From assembly GCF_900996225.1 (NCBI RefSeq), contig NZ_CAAJGL010000145.1:186001-250000 (forward strand): a stretch of 64,000 bases of DNA, read 5' to 3'. This stretch comes from Paraburkholderia sp. BCC1884. Its GTDB lineage: Bacteria; Pseudomonadota; Gammaproteobacteria; Burkholderiales; Burkholderiaceae. The notes under the pieces were generated by a model that made no database searches, had not been told where the DNA came from, and saw only the letters and a program-made list of their open reading frames with translations. Both the position numbers and the translations under genes were made by a program. This document shows positions 8,690 to 16,816 of this stretch, piece after piece. Position 1 is the stretch's first letter. Each line of letters opens with the position of its first letter.

Positions 8690-9673
8690 ATGTTTGTGTC
8701 TCAAACGCCGAAGTCGTTCGGTTTCGTATTGGCTATGGCCGCAACCATGGTGGTGAGCGGCTGTGGCGGTGGTGGTTCGGGTAGTAGCAGCGGTGGTGTC
8801 AGCGTGCTGAAGCTGTCATCGGCGGTGCAGAGCGAGCATGTGGCGCGCTATGCAGGCGCCTTCGGTATGTTGTCGGGGCCGGGTGTCGCGGCGATCTATA
8901 CGTCCGTGGTGCAGTCGTTGGTAAGCGGTGTGACTGCCGCCAGCGCAAATACGACGACGGCCTGCGCGGCAAGCGGCTCGATCGGGATTGCCACGCAAGG
9001 CGCGGCTGCGAGCGGGCTGCAAAACGGCGAGACCGCCACGGTCAGCTTCAATCAATGCGTGGGCCAGGTCAAGGCGCCGGGTGTGGCCGACAATGCCGCG
9101 ATCAGCGGTTCGGTCAGCGTGCAGATGACGAGCGTGCAAGGCCTGGTTGGCAATGCCGCGAGCAGTTGGTCGTACAGCGCTGTCGAAACGGCCAATGCGT
9201 TGACGCTCACGTCGACGAACGGCACCACGGTGGTGAACGGCACGGTCAGCTACACGATGAGTTACGACGCGACAACCGGCATTACCACCACGACCGCGAG
9301 CGCGCCGAGCGTCACGCTCAACCGGACGCAGACCGCCGGTTCCGGCAGTATCAGCGGCAATATCACGATCACTTCGCTCACTTATTCGCGCGTGCATGGC
9401 ACCGATCCGGTGACGGACACGCTCGCCACCAGCGGCAATATCAGCGTGAGCGCGGCGGATGCGACGATCGCCTTCAATGTGGCGACGCCGACGCCGGTCA
9501 CGCTCAGCAACGGTGACGTGCAGACCGGCGTGATCCAGCTGTCGACGAGCGATACGGTCGAGACCATCACGGCCGCGAATGCATCGACCGTCAGTATCAC
9601 GGTGACATCGAACGGGCAGACGGGAAATTACACGGAAACCGTGGACGATTTCCGTTCGCTGACGGGCGGCTGA
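8690..9673 (+). CDS. Ser/Thr-rich lipoprotein, uncharacterised
   Basis: 327-residue lipoprotein from the ATG at 8690, which has GGAG six bases upstream; the frame is open further upstream but without a signal peptide. The signal ends in the lipobox VVSGC, then a Gly/Ser linker (GGGGSGSSSGG). The mature protein is rich in Thr, Ser, Ala and Val with repeated beta-strand-like segments (TISGNITITS, NISVSAADATI), suggesting an all-beta surface or periplasmic fold. No enzyme motif is visible and the family was not recognised. It is transcribed alone. Confidence 0.75.
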   Translation: MFVSQTPKSFGFVLAMAATMVVSGCGGGGSGSSSGGVSVLKLSSAVQSEHVARYAGAFGMLSGPGVAAIYTSVVQSLVSGVTAASANTTTACAASGSIGIATQGAAASGLQNGETATVSFNQCVGQVKAPGVADNAAISGSVSVQMTSVQGLVGNAASSWSYSAVETANALTLTSTNGTTVVNGTVSYTMSYDATTGITTTTASAPSVTLNRTQTAGSGSISGNITITSLTYSRVHGTDPVTDTLATSGNISVSAADATIAFNVATPTPVTLSNGDVQTGVIQLSTSDTVETITAANASTVSITVTSNGQTGNYTETVDDFRSLTGG

Positions 9674-9711
9674 ACCAAAGCCTGGCCACCTGCCAGCAGA
9701 GGGGTGGACGA

Positions 9712-9756
9712 GGCGGCAAGCCCAGTGGCGATCTGGGCGATCGACCGGTTGCCGCC
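9712..9756. terminator. Possible two-part hairpin between convergent genes
   Basis: GGCGGCAA (9712-9719) pairs with TTGCCGCC (9749-9756) and encloses an inner GCCCAG/CTGGGC stem. It lies between the convergent lipoprotein and YceI genes. There is no T-run, so termination is only inferred. Confidence 0.35.
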
Positions 9757-9801
9757 CCGTCTGAGCGAAACGTGTGGAGCGAAGCGAGTGAAGCGAAGCG
9801 C

Positions 9802-10380
9802 TTATTGCTTGATGCCTTCAGCCTGAATGTGCAGCGTGGTTTGCATCTTGAAGCCGTAGGTCTTGCCGAAGTCGATGCCGAAGTCGTCGCGATTGAACGT
9901 CGCGGTCGATTCCGTGCCGCAGACTTCGCGCTTGAGCATCGGATTCACGAAGCACTTGAACGATTCGATCTTCAGGTTGACCGGCTTGGTGATGCCGTGC
10001 ATCGTCAGCGTGCCGATCACTTCAACGGGCTTGTCGCCGTCGAAGCGGATCTGCGTGCCCTTGTAGGTTGCCGTCGGGTACTTCGTCACGTCGAAGAACT
10101 TGTCGGTGACCAGTTCGGCGTCGAGCTTGTCGTTGCCGATATCCACCGAGCTCATGTCGATCGTCACGTCCACCGTGCCGGTTTTCGCCGCGCGATCCAG
10201 CACCACGGTGCCGCTGCTCTTCTTGAACTTGCCGCGCCAGATCGACATGCCGCCGAAGTGATCGGTCTCGAAGCTCGGGTAGGTGTGGGTCGGGTCGAGC
10301 TGATACGTATCGGCTGCCATGGCGTTGAACGACAAGGCGGCGGCCAGCGCGCCGGCGGCGAGCAGGAATGATTTCTTCAA
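9802..10380 (-). CDS. YceI-family periplasmic lipid-binding protein
   Basis: 192-residue secreted protein. The signal peptide is MKKSFLLAAGALAAALSFNAMA, then the YceI lipocalin-like barrel starting TYQLDPTHTYPSFETDHFG, with the family's SSVDIGNDKLDAEL and FFDVTKYPTATY blocks. YceI proteins bind polyisoprenoid or other lipids in a closed barrel. It lies 48 bases after a second YceI gene and is cotranscribed with cytochrome b561; this trio recurs in proteobacteria and suggests a quinone- or isoprenoid-linked membrane role (inference). Confidence 0.9.
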   Translation of the reverse strand: MKKSFLLAAGALAAALSFNAMAADTYQLDPTHTYPSFETDHFGGMSIWRGKFKKSSGTVVLDRAAKTGTVDVTIDMSSVDIGNDKLDAELVTDKFFDVTKYPTATYKGTQIRFDGDKPVEVIGTLTMHGITKPVNLKIESFKCFVNPMLKREVCGTESTATFNRDDFGIDFGKTYGFKMQTTLHIQAEGIKQ

Positions 10381-10428
10381 GATGTTCTCCAGGTTTTCAG
10401 AAAGTGTTGCGACGCTTCGTGTGTCGAG

Positions 10429-11004
10429 TTACTTCTTCGAAGCGACGATGTGAAATTTGATGACGACCTCGTCGGCAACCACCGACGTGTCTTTCCATTC
10501 GCCCGTGCCGACGTCGAACTGCGAGCGCTTGATCGGCAACGAGCCGTCGAAGGTTTGCGTGGCGCCCTGGCTCGCGATCGTGACGGGCACGACAACGGTT
10601 TGCGACTTGCCCTTGATAGTGAGCTTGCCGGTGATCCTGTACTGGTTGCCGCCGGCCGGCGCGATCGCGCTCGACACGAAGGTGGCTGCCGGATAGGTCG
10701 CGCTATCGAACCATTCCTTGCCCTGGGCCTGCCTGTTGTAGTCGTCCGCGCCGAGGTCGTAGCTGCCGGTGTCGATCGACACGTTGGCGCTGCCGGCAGT
10801 GGGCCTGGCGGGATCGAAATTCAGTTGCGCGGAAAACTTCCTGAACTTGCCGTCGACCGGCACGTTCATCTGTCTGGTGGTGGCAATGACGCTGCTTTTG
10901 CTCGCGTCGACGTCGGCGTGCGCGAGGCCTGCGCCGAGCAACGAGAGGGCGACGAGACCGGCGAGCGTCGCGCGGGAGGCGGAGTGTGCGAGAGTGGATT
11001 TCAT
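10429..11004 (-). CDS. YceI-family protein, second copy
   Basis: 191-residue YceI protein using the ATG at 11004, with AGGA upstream; the ATG at 11016 in frame is possible. The signal peptide ends near AGLAHADV. The barrel carries the YceI blocks ARPTAGSANVSIDTGSYDLG and EWFDSATYPAATFVSS, and closes with VADEVVIKFHIVASKK. It is clearly diverged from the neighbouring YceI protein, so this is not a recent duplication. The gene sits between cytochrome b561 and the other YceI gene with short spacers, all reading leftward. Confidence 0.88.
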   Translation of the reverse strand: MKSTLAHSASRATLAGLVALSLLGAGLAHADVDASKSSVIATTRQMNVPVDGKFRKFSAQLNFDPARPTAGSANVSIDTGSYDLGADDYNRQAQGKEWFDSATYPAATFVSSAIAPAGGNQYRITGKLTIKGKSQTVVVPVTIASQGATQTFDGSLPIKRSQFDVGTGEWKDTSVVADEVVIKFHIVASKK

Positions 11005-11089
11005 GGTGGTACGCATCCTATCGAACCCAGGTGCTTTGATTGCACGTTGTTGGGAATTAGATTGCCAACCAGCTGTAGCCAATCGGCGG

Positions 11090-11665
11090 CTACTTCAGGA
11101 ACGGGATCATTCGGGCAAGGAGTCCGTCGCGGTCGACGAACTGGTGTTTGAGCGCCGCCAGTACATGCATGGCGACCAGCACGAGCAAGGTGTAATTGAG
11201 CAGCACGTGCACGGTGCGCAAGCTGGCCTTGAGCGCCTGATCCGGGCCGATGAAGGTCGGCAGCGGCACGATGCCCAGATACACCACCTGAATGCCGGCA
11301 GCGGAGCTGTAGAAGTAGCCGGACAGCGGAATGGCCAGCATCAGCACGTACAGCACGCCATGCACGAGATGGGCGGCGGCCTTTTGCCATGTGGGCGTCG
11401 CGCTATCGAGTGCGGGTGCACGGTGCGTCGCGCGCCACAGCACGCGGACCACGGCGAGCGCGAAAACCGTCACGCCGATCCACTTGTGCCACGAGAAATA
11501 CTTCAGCTTGGTGGGCGTGAAGCCGGGAATGTCGGTCATGGTCCAGCCGAGATAGAAGCCGCAGAGAATCAACAGGGCAATCAGCCAGTGCAGCGCAATC
11601 GCGCCGCCGTGGTATCGCTGCGGATCGGAAGGACGGGAATTCATTCGTTCGGGCTCGTGGGTCAT
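11090..11665 (-). CDS. Cytochrome b561
   Basis: 191-residue inner-membrane di-heme b cytochrome with four transmembrane segments. The ATG at 11665 is chosen (ATG at 11644 is possible); the long upstream in-frame extension lacks family character. The first helix carries the heme-ligand His in GAIALHWLIALLILCGFYLGW, shortened here. Further candidate ligands occur in SWHKWIGVTVFALAVVRVLWR, AAAHLVHGVLYVLMLAIPLSGY and VHVLLNYTLLVLVAMHVLAAL. The family passes electrons from quinol to periplasmic acceptors. It is first gene of the b561-YceI-YceI operon. Confidence 0.9.
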   Translation of the reverse strand: MTHEPERMNSRPSDPQRYHGGAIALHWLIALLILCGFYLGWTMTDIPGFTPTKLKYFSWHKWIGVTVFALAVVRVLWRATHRAPALDSATPTWQKAAAHLVHGVLYVLMLAIPLSGYFYSSAAGIQVVYLGIVPLPTFIGPDQALKASLRTVHVLLNYTLLVLVAMHVLAALKHQFVDRDGLLARMIPFLK

Positions 11666-11854
11666 GAAGGTGTCGCAGGTGAATGCGGATAGTAGGGATG
11701 CCAATGAAAACTGAATAGGCGGGTGGAGAGGAACAGATTGTTGTCGCCGTGAAGGTAATCCGGCCACGATAGAAGCGACAGGACGGCGGGAATGGTGAGA
11801 TCGGGGCGGCACTGTGTTAATTTGCCGGCTAGACCAATACGGGGAACTCAATCG

Positions 11855-12871
11855 ATGAACAGCACGGACAGGAACGGCATTGCCCTGGGCGCGGATTTTC
11901 TCCGCCACGAGACGGCGACAGCCGCGAGCGACACGGAAGGCTATATGGAGCACGACGCCGCCGTTTATCGCACCCTGCTCGAATCGACCCGGGCCATCCC
12001 GTGGAAGATCGATTGGGCGACCATGGAGTTCGCCTACATCGGTCCGCAGATCGAAACCCTGCTGGGATGGGCACCCTCAAGCTGGAAGACCGTGCAGGAC
12101 TGGGCCGCGCGCATGCATCCTGAAGACCGCGACAAGGTGGTCAATTTCTGCGTCGCTCAATCGCAGGCGGGCACCGACCACGAAGCGGACTATCGCGCGT
12201 TGACGAGCGCGGGCGAATACGTCTGGTTGCGCGATGTGGTGCACGTCGTGCGCAACGAAGCGGGCGAGGTGCACGCACTGGTCGGTTTCATGTTCGATAT
12301 CAGCGAGCGCAAGAAAACCGAAGAGCGGCTGGCCGCGTTGCAGCGCGAACTCGAAGCGCTCTCGTTCAAAGATGGCCTCACCGGCGTCGGCAACCGCCGC
12401 GAATTCGACGCGGTGCTGCAGCGCGAATGGAGCGCAGCCCAGCGTCACGGCGCGCCGCTCTCGCTGGCGATGGTCGATATCGATTTCTTCAAGTCCTACA
12501 ACGATTACTACGGACACGTGCAGGGCGATGCTTGCCTCAAGCGCGTCGCGGGCGTGCTCAACGACGCGGTGCGGCCAGGCGACTTCGTCGGCCGGTTCGG
12601 CGGGGAAGAGTTCGTGCTGATCCTGCCCAATACCGGCGCGGAGGCGGCCCGGCAGGTTGTCGAGCGATGCCGCAGCCAACTGTGCGCCGAAGAACTCGCG
12701 CACGAGCGCTCGCCGTTCCGGCAGACCGTCACGGCGAGTTTCGGTGTGGGAACCGTCATTCCGGCGCAGTCCGACGACCCCGTCGCTTTCGTCAATCTCG
12801 TGGATACGCAGTTATATCTGGCGAAAGACAACGGGCGCGACTGCATTGCCGCAGTCAACCGGACGGCTTGA
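11855..12871 (+). CDS. PAS-GGDEF diguanylate cyclase
   Basis: 338-residue soluble protein making c-di-GMP from GTP. The ATG at 11855 follows GGGGAA. The PAS fold spans about residues 45-165 and ends in VGFMFDISERKKTEERL, then a short coiled linker and a GGDEF domain (about 180-335). The active site reads FGGEEF, an accepted active variant. RPGD lies five residues before it, the RxxD inhibitory site, so product inhibition is expected. There are no membrane segments, so the PAS signal is cytoplasmic. It is divergent from the cytochrome b561 operon; the following transporter gene starts 35 bases after its stop. Confidence 0.92.
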   Translation: MNSTDRNGIALGADFLRHETATAASDTEGYMEHDAAVYRTLLESTRAIPWKIDWATMEFAYIGPQIETLLGWAPSSWKTVQDWAARMHPEDRDKVVNFCVAQSQAGTDHEADYRALTSAGEYVWLRDVVHVVRNEAGEVHALVGFMFDISERKKTEERLAALQRELEALSFKDGLTGVGNRREFDAVLQREWSAAQRHGAPLSLAMVDIDFFKSYNDYYGHVQGDACLKRVAGVLNDAVRPGDFVGRFGGEEFVLILPNTGAEAARQVVERCRSQLCAEELAHERSPFRQTVTASFGVGTVIPAQSDDPVAFVNLVDTQLYLAKDNGRDCIAAVNRTA

Positions 12872-12905
12872 ACCGCCCCCTGTCAAACTTTCCTGGATCC
12901 AGGTT

Positions 12906-14156
12906 GTGAATTCCATTTTTTTGTCCTGGGGTATCGCGGCGGCCGCCACGGCAGGTGTGATCGCCCGCCCGTTCAAATGGCCCGAGGCGGTCTGGGCCGT
13001 CGCCGGCGCGCTGTTGCTGGTGTTGCTCGGGCTTCTGCCGGTTCAGCTGGCGATGGCGGCGGTCGGCAAAGGCACCGACGTCTATCTGTTTCTGTTCGGC
13101 ATGATGCTGCTGTCAGAAGTGGGCCGTCGCGAGGGACTGTTCGACTGGGTGGCGGTGCTGGCGGTCAATCATGCTCGAGGATCGCCGCGCAAGCTGTTCC
13201 TGCTGGTCTATCTGGTGGGCGTGGTGATCACGGCGTTTCTTTCCAACGACGCCACCGCGGTCGTCCTCACTCCCGCTGTCTTTGCCGCCGCCAGGAAAGC
13301 GAAGACGCCACCGTTGCCCTTGCTGTTCGTGTGCGCGTTCATCGCCAACGCAGCGAGCTTCGTGCTGCCGATCTCGAATCCGGCCAACATCGTGCTGTAC
13401 GGCAATCACACGCCTGCGCTCGGCACCTGGCTGATGCGCTTCACGTTGCCTTCGTTGCTGTCGATCGTCGCCACCTATGCACTGTTGCGCTGGACCCAGC
13501 GTAGTGCGTTGTCGGGTCGCTGCGAGGCGAATCCCGAGCCACTCGAACTGTCTTCCAGCGGGCGCGTTGCGCTGGCGGGCATCGCGGTGACGGCCGCAGT
13601 GCTGTTGACCGTGTCGGCCTTCGACATCGCGCTCGGGTTGCCTACCGCGATACTCGGCGCGCTCACTGCGCTCGTCGTGCTGATCCAGGAGCGCAAATCG
13701 CCGTTGCCGCTGATCCGCGACATCTCATGGAGCGTGTTGCCGCTGGTTGCCGCGCTGTTCGTGCTGGTGGAAGTGCTGGATCACACCGGCGTCATCACGA
13801 CACTGGCGAACCTGACGCGGCAAGCCGCGCAACACAGCGAACCGGGCACGGCGGCCTGGGCGGGCGGCATCATTGGGATCGGCAGCAATCTGATGAACAA
13901 TTTGCCGGCGGGGCTGATCGCGAGTTCCACGGTGATGCAGGCGCATAGCCCCGAGCGTGTGATCGACGCGCTGCTGATCGGCGTCGATCTCGGCCCGAAC
14001 CTGTCGATCACGGGCTCGCTCGCGACGATCCTCTGGCTCAACGCGATTCGCCGCGAGGGCGAAGACGTGAGCTTCCTGAAGTTTCTGAAGGTGGGCGTGG
14101 TGGTGATGCTGCCGGCCTTGGTGCTGGCGCTCGCCGCGCGAATCCTGATCGGCTGA
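12906..14156 (+). CDS. ArsB/IT-superfamily anion transporter
   Basis: 416-residue polytopic inner-membrane protein with about 11-12 hydrophobic segments. The GTG at 12906 follows a weak CCAGG; the open frame upstream overlaps the GGDEF gene and is not credible. Family signatures are TAFLSNDATAVVLTPAVFAA and FVLPISNPANIVLYG in the first half and GIGSNLMNNLPAGL in the second, the paired hairpin-loop motifs of ArsB/NhaD-type carriers. Many relatives are annotated as arsenite exporters. No arsR or arsC is adjacent, so arsenite is unproven and another anion is possible. Confidence 0.85.
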   Translation: MNSIFLSWGIAAAATAGVIARPFKWPEAVWAVAGALLLVLLGLLPVQLAMAAVGKGTDVYLFLFGMMLLSEVGRREGLFDWVAVLAVNHARGSPRKLFLLVYLVGVVITAFLSNDATAVVLTPAVFAAARKAKTPPLPLLFVCAFIANAASFVLPISNPANIVLYGNHTPALGTWLMRFTLPSLLSIVATYALLRWTQRSALSGRCEANPEPLELSSSGRVALAGIAVTAAVLLTVSAFDIALGLPTAILGALTALVVLIQERKSPLPLIRDISWSVLPLVAALFVLVEVLDHTGVITTLANLTRQAAQHSEPGTAAWAGGIIGIGSNLMNNLPAGLIASSTVMQAHSPERVIDALLIGVDLGPNLSITGSLATILWLNAIRREGEDVSFLKFLKVGVVVMLPALVLALAARILIG

Positions 14157-14208
14157 ACGCGCGCCCGTCAGCGCCCGCGCGCCGCGAGTAAACGCGTGCC
14201 GCCGCCGC

Positions 14209-14475
14209 TCATTCGCGGTCCATCCAGGCGTCGAGTCCGACTCTGAACGCCACGCCCGCGATCACCGGCACCGTCAGCATGAGGATGATGCCGAAGTTCG
14301 GGATCTGGTCGCCATAGGTAATCGGACCGTAAAGCACCACCGTCGCGACGATTGCAAAGACCACGACACCGACGGCTACCATCAGGAGATTACGCGCCAC
14401 AATGGGCAGCCTCTTGCGCCGCGGCTTGGCCGGCGTGGTGCTGGCAGTGGGAACTTCGTCGTGTTGGGCAGGCAT
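14209..14475 (-). CDS. Small two-helix membrane protein
   Basis: 88-residue protein from the ATG at 14475 (an in-frame GTG lies six bases upstream). A basic, Pro/Thr-rich cytoplasmic N-terminus (TTPAKPRRKRLPIVARN) is followed by two transmembrane segments at about residues 31-52 and 60-78, and an acidic end WMDRE. No known domain was recognised. It lies about 110 bases downstream of the DUF1634 gene on the same strand and may belong to that operon. Confidence 0.65.
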   Translation of the reverse strand: MPAQHDEVPTASTTPAKPRRKRLPIVARNLLMVAVGVVVFAIVATVVLYGPITYGDQIPNFGIILMLTVPVIAGVAFRVGLDAWMDRE

Positions 14476-14583
14476 GATCACTCTCGTGGCTGGAGGAAAT
14501 GCGGTGTGCGGCGCGGTGCACGACCGGACGCCGATCGGAACGTGCGACCGGCATCATACCAGGGCGCGTTCGCGGCAACCATT

Positions 14584-14928
14584 TCACGCCGCGCCGATCA
14601 GCAATCCGGTGGCCACGATCGCCAGCACGAGTGCGGCAATCGCACCGAACCGATAATCGCGTTGACGCACGAACACGCCTAACATCAATATAAGCCGCAT
14701 TATCGGTAGCAGGATAAAAAGCGCAATCCCGGCGCTCATGATCCGCATGCCGACGGCTGCGCCTGCCGAACCCCGAGGCGCCCATGCGGCGGCCGAAGCC
14801 ATGACCAGACCGATCGCAATCGTGCTCGCGGCGAGCCAGGTGCCGTAGTGAAGCAGGTTCGCGAGCCACCGTTCGAGGTGCGCGCCGGTCGCTGCGTCGC
14901 GGCGACTGGCGCGGCTCATCCGGCTCAT
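14584..14928 (-). CDS. DUF1634 membrane protein
   Basis: 114-residue inner-membrane protein with three hydrophobic segments (about residues 30-48, 60-83 and 92-112) and the DUF1634 pattern GMRIMSAGIALFILLPIMR followed by QRDYRFGAIAALVLAIV. DUF1634 genes are commonly found beside TauE/SafE exporters. Here the start codon overlaps the exporter stop codon (ATGA), so the two are translationally coupled. An accessory role in the exporter is likely but unproven. Confidence 0.85.
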   Translation of the reverse strand: MSRMSRASRRDAATGAHLERWLANLLHYGTWLAASTIAIGLVMASAAAWAPRGSAGAAVGMRIMSAGIALFILLPIMRLILMLGVFVRQRDYRFGAIAALVLAIVATGLLIGAA

Positions 14929-15839
14929 GCGGGGCCACCGAACAGATGAACGCCGAATGCTTCGAGCAGCATTTGCACCGCCAGCACGACCAGCGCGGCG
15001 ACGAATAGCAGTCGCAGCCTGTCGTTCGGGACGCGCATCAGAATCCGGCCGCCGAGCACCGCGCCGGCCACCGAGCCCAAGGCCACGGGACCCGCGATCG
15101 CCGTCACGATTTCTCCCCGCAGGAAATACGCGCCGGCGCTCGCCGTCGCCGTCACACCGATCATGAAATTGGACGTGGCCGAGGACACCTTGATCGGCAG
15201 GCGCAGGGCGCTATCCATCGCGGGAATCTTCAGCACGCCGCTGCCGATGCCGAGCAGCGCCGAGATCAGACCCGCGCCGTACATCAGCGACAGGCCCAGT
15301 GGAATGCGCTGCACACGGTAGGCGATCTCGCGTCCGAGCGCGCGATCCGGATAGCTCGAATCGAGTTGTAAAGACGCGCCCCAAGGAAGGCTGCGTGTCG
15401 CGCCACCGTTCGTTGCATCGCTGGTGGCTGCGCCCATGGCATCCATCGGATCGATACGCCGGATGAGCATTTGCCGAGCCGACAGCGCGAGGATCGCCGC
15501 GAAGATGAAATACAGCACGGCAACCGGAATCAGCCCGCTTAGCAGCACACCGCACAGCGCGCCCAGGGTGGTCGCCGTCTCCAGCACCACGGCGAGCCGC
15601 ACATGGGTCAAACGCTCGCGCAGAAAGGGCGCAGCGCCGCCGCACGAACACGCGATCACCGACACGATGCTGGCACCGATCGCGACATGAATATCGAGGT
15701 GCCCGAAGCTCGTGAGGATCGGCACGATGAAGATGCCGCTCGCCATGCCGAGCATGCCGCCCAACGCGCTCGCGCCGAGTGAGACCGCGAACAGCCAGAG
15801 CGTGTCGTGCAAATGGAGGACTGCTGTCGCGCCGCTCAT
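14925..15839 (-). CDS. TauE/SafE-family sulfite/organosulfonate exporter
   Basis: 304-residue inner-membrane permease with about eight transmembrane segments. The two inverted repeats show the family glycine motifs GGMLGMASGIFIVPIL and LLGIGSGVLKIPAMDSALRL. The family exports sulfite, sulfoacetate or related anions made during sulfonate breakdown; the substrate cannot be told here. The start overlaps the stop of the GntR gene by four bases and the end overlaps the DUF1634 gene, giving a tightly coupled regulator-exporter-accessory operon. Confidence 0.88.
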   Translation of the reverse strand: MSGATAVLHLHDTLWLFAVSLGASALGGMLGMASGIFIVPILTSFGHLDIHVAIGASIVSVIACSCGGAAPFLRERLTHVRLAVVLETATTLGALCGVLLSGLIPVAVLYFIFAAILALSARQMLIRRIDPMDAMGAATSDATNGGATRSLPWGASLQLDSSYPDRALGREIAYRVQRIPLGLSLMYGAGLISALLGIGSGVLKIPAMDSALRLPIKVSSATSNFMIGVTATASAGAYFLRGEIVTAIAGPVALGSVAGAVLGGRILMRVPNDRLRLLFVAALVVLAVQMLLEAFGVHLFGGPA

Positions 15840-16582
15840 CGACGGGATGGCTTGCGCCGGGCGAGACGGGTGACGAACTGGATCTGGTCGCCACGGTAGT
15901 ACAGCTTTTCATAATCGACGGGACGCTCGCCCTCGCCGAACGAGGTGCGCTCGATCAGGAAAATCGGGCTGCCCGGCGCAATATCGAGCGCCCGCGCAAC
16001 GGCCTGGTCCGCGAGGATGGCTTCGAGTCGATACTCCGCTTCGATCAGCGGCACGCCGTACTTTTCTTCGAGCAAGGTAAAGATCGGCTCGGCTTCGAGA
16101 TCGTCTTCCATGATCTTTTCGCCGATGTCTTGCGGCAGCCAGGTTTCGTCGAACGACAGCGGCGTGCCGTCGGCCATGCGCACGCGCTGGATGTGCACGA
16201 CCGCTGTGCCGGGGGCAAGCGACAGCCTCGCGGCGACCGTCTCGCTGGCCTTCTGAACGCGTCTGGCGATCAGGCGCGCGCTCGGATGGCGACCGTGTGC
16301 GCGCATGTCTTCGACAAAGCCGCTCAGTTCGGTGAGCGGCTGGGTGAGCCGCGGTTGCGCGACGAAAGTGCCTTTGCCACGGCGAATTTCGATCAGGCCA
16401 CGCGCGATCAGGTTCTGCACCGTTTTTTGCAGCGTGGTGCGGCTGATCCCGTAAGTGGCGAGGAGGCTGGCCTCGTTGGGCAACTGGGCGCCGGGCGGAT
16501 AGGTGCCGTCGGCAATCTGGGCGGCGAGCGCCGCTTCGACTTGCGCATAGAGCGGAAGCGGGCTTTCGGAATCGGTCATCAT
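15836..16582 (-). CDS. GntR-family (HutC/UTRA) transcriptional regulator
   Basis: 248-residue regulator. The N-terminal winged helix (about residues 8-75) has LPNEASLLATYGISRTTLQK and RRGKGTFVAQPR. The C-terminal UTRA ligand-binding domain (about 95-240) has LSFDETWLPQDIGEKI and the closing PVDYEKLYYRGDQIQF. Several ATG codons cluster at 16594, 16591, 16582 and 16579; 16582 is chosen because the family N-terminus begins near SPLPLYAQVEAAL and the upstream ATGs lie inside a palindrome. It heads the exporter operon and probably represses it. Confidence 0.9.
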   Translation of the reverse strand: MMTDSESPLPLYAQVEAALAAQIADGTYPPGAQLPNEASLLATYGISRTTLQKTVQNLIARGLIEIRRGKGTFVAQPRLTQPLTELSGFVEDMRAHGRHPSARLIARRVQKASETVAARLSLAPGTAVVHIQRVRMADGTPLSFDETWLPQDIGEKIMEDDLEAEPIFTLLEEKYGVPLIEAEYRLEAILADQAVARALDIAPGSPIFLIERTSFGEGERPVDYEKLYYRGDQIQFVTRLARRKPSRR

Positions 16583-16587
16583 GTAAG

Positions 16588-16618
16588 ACATCATGACGTC
16601 ATGATGTGATGGTGTCAA
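16588..16618 (-). promoter_or_regulatory. Putative GntR promoter with 20-bp operator palindrome
   Basis: A perfect 20-bp palindrome, half-site ACATCATGAC, occupies 16588-16607. On the minus strand TTGACA (16618-16613) is followed after 17 bases by CATGAT (16595-16590), so the palindrome covers the spacer end and the -10 box. That is the geometry of an autorepressor site. The predicted transcript start is almost at the chosen ATG, so the mRNA may be nearly leaderless. Confidence 0.55.
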
Positions 16619-16816
16619 GCCAGCCTGGTTGCACTTTTGCCGGGTACGGTGAGAAAAAAGTCTCACGGGCCATCATGGTGCACTGCGGTGTGATCTGCCC
16701 GTCTCATCGTGCTAAAAATGCACCCTGAGATTTCAGCTACCGAAGCATGCTGCGCCCGCAGTGGCGCACAATGTTTCCAGCAGCAGTCAAGTGCTGAATT
16801 CGCCCGGAGACTCGTC

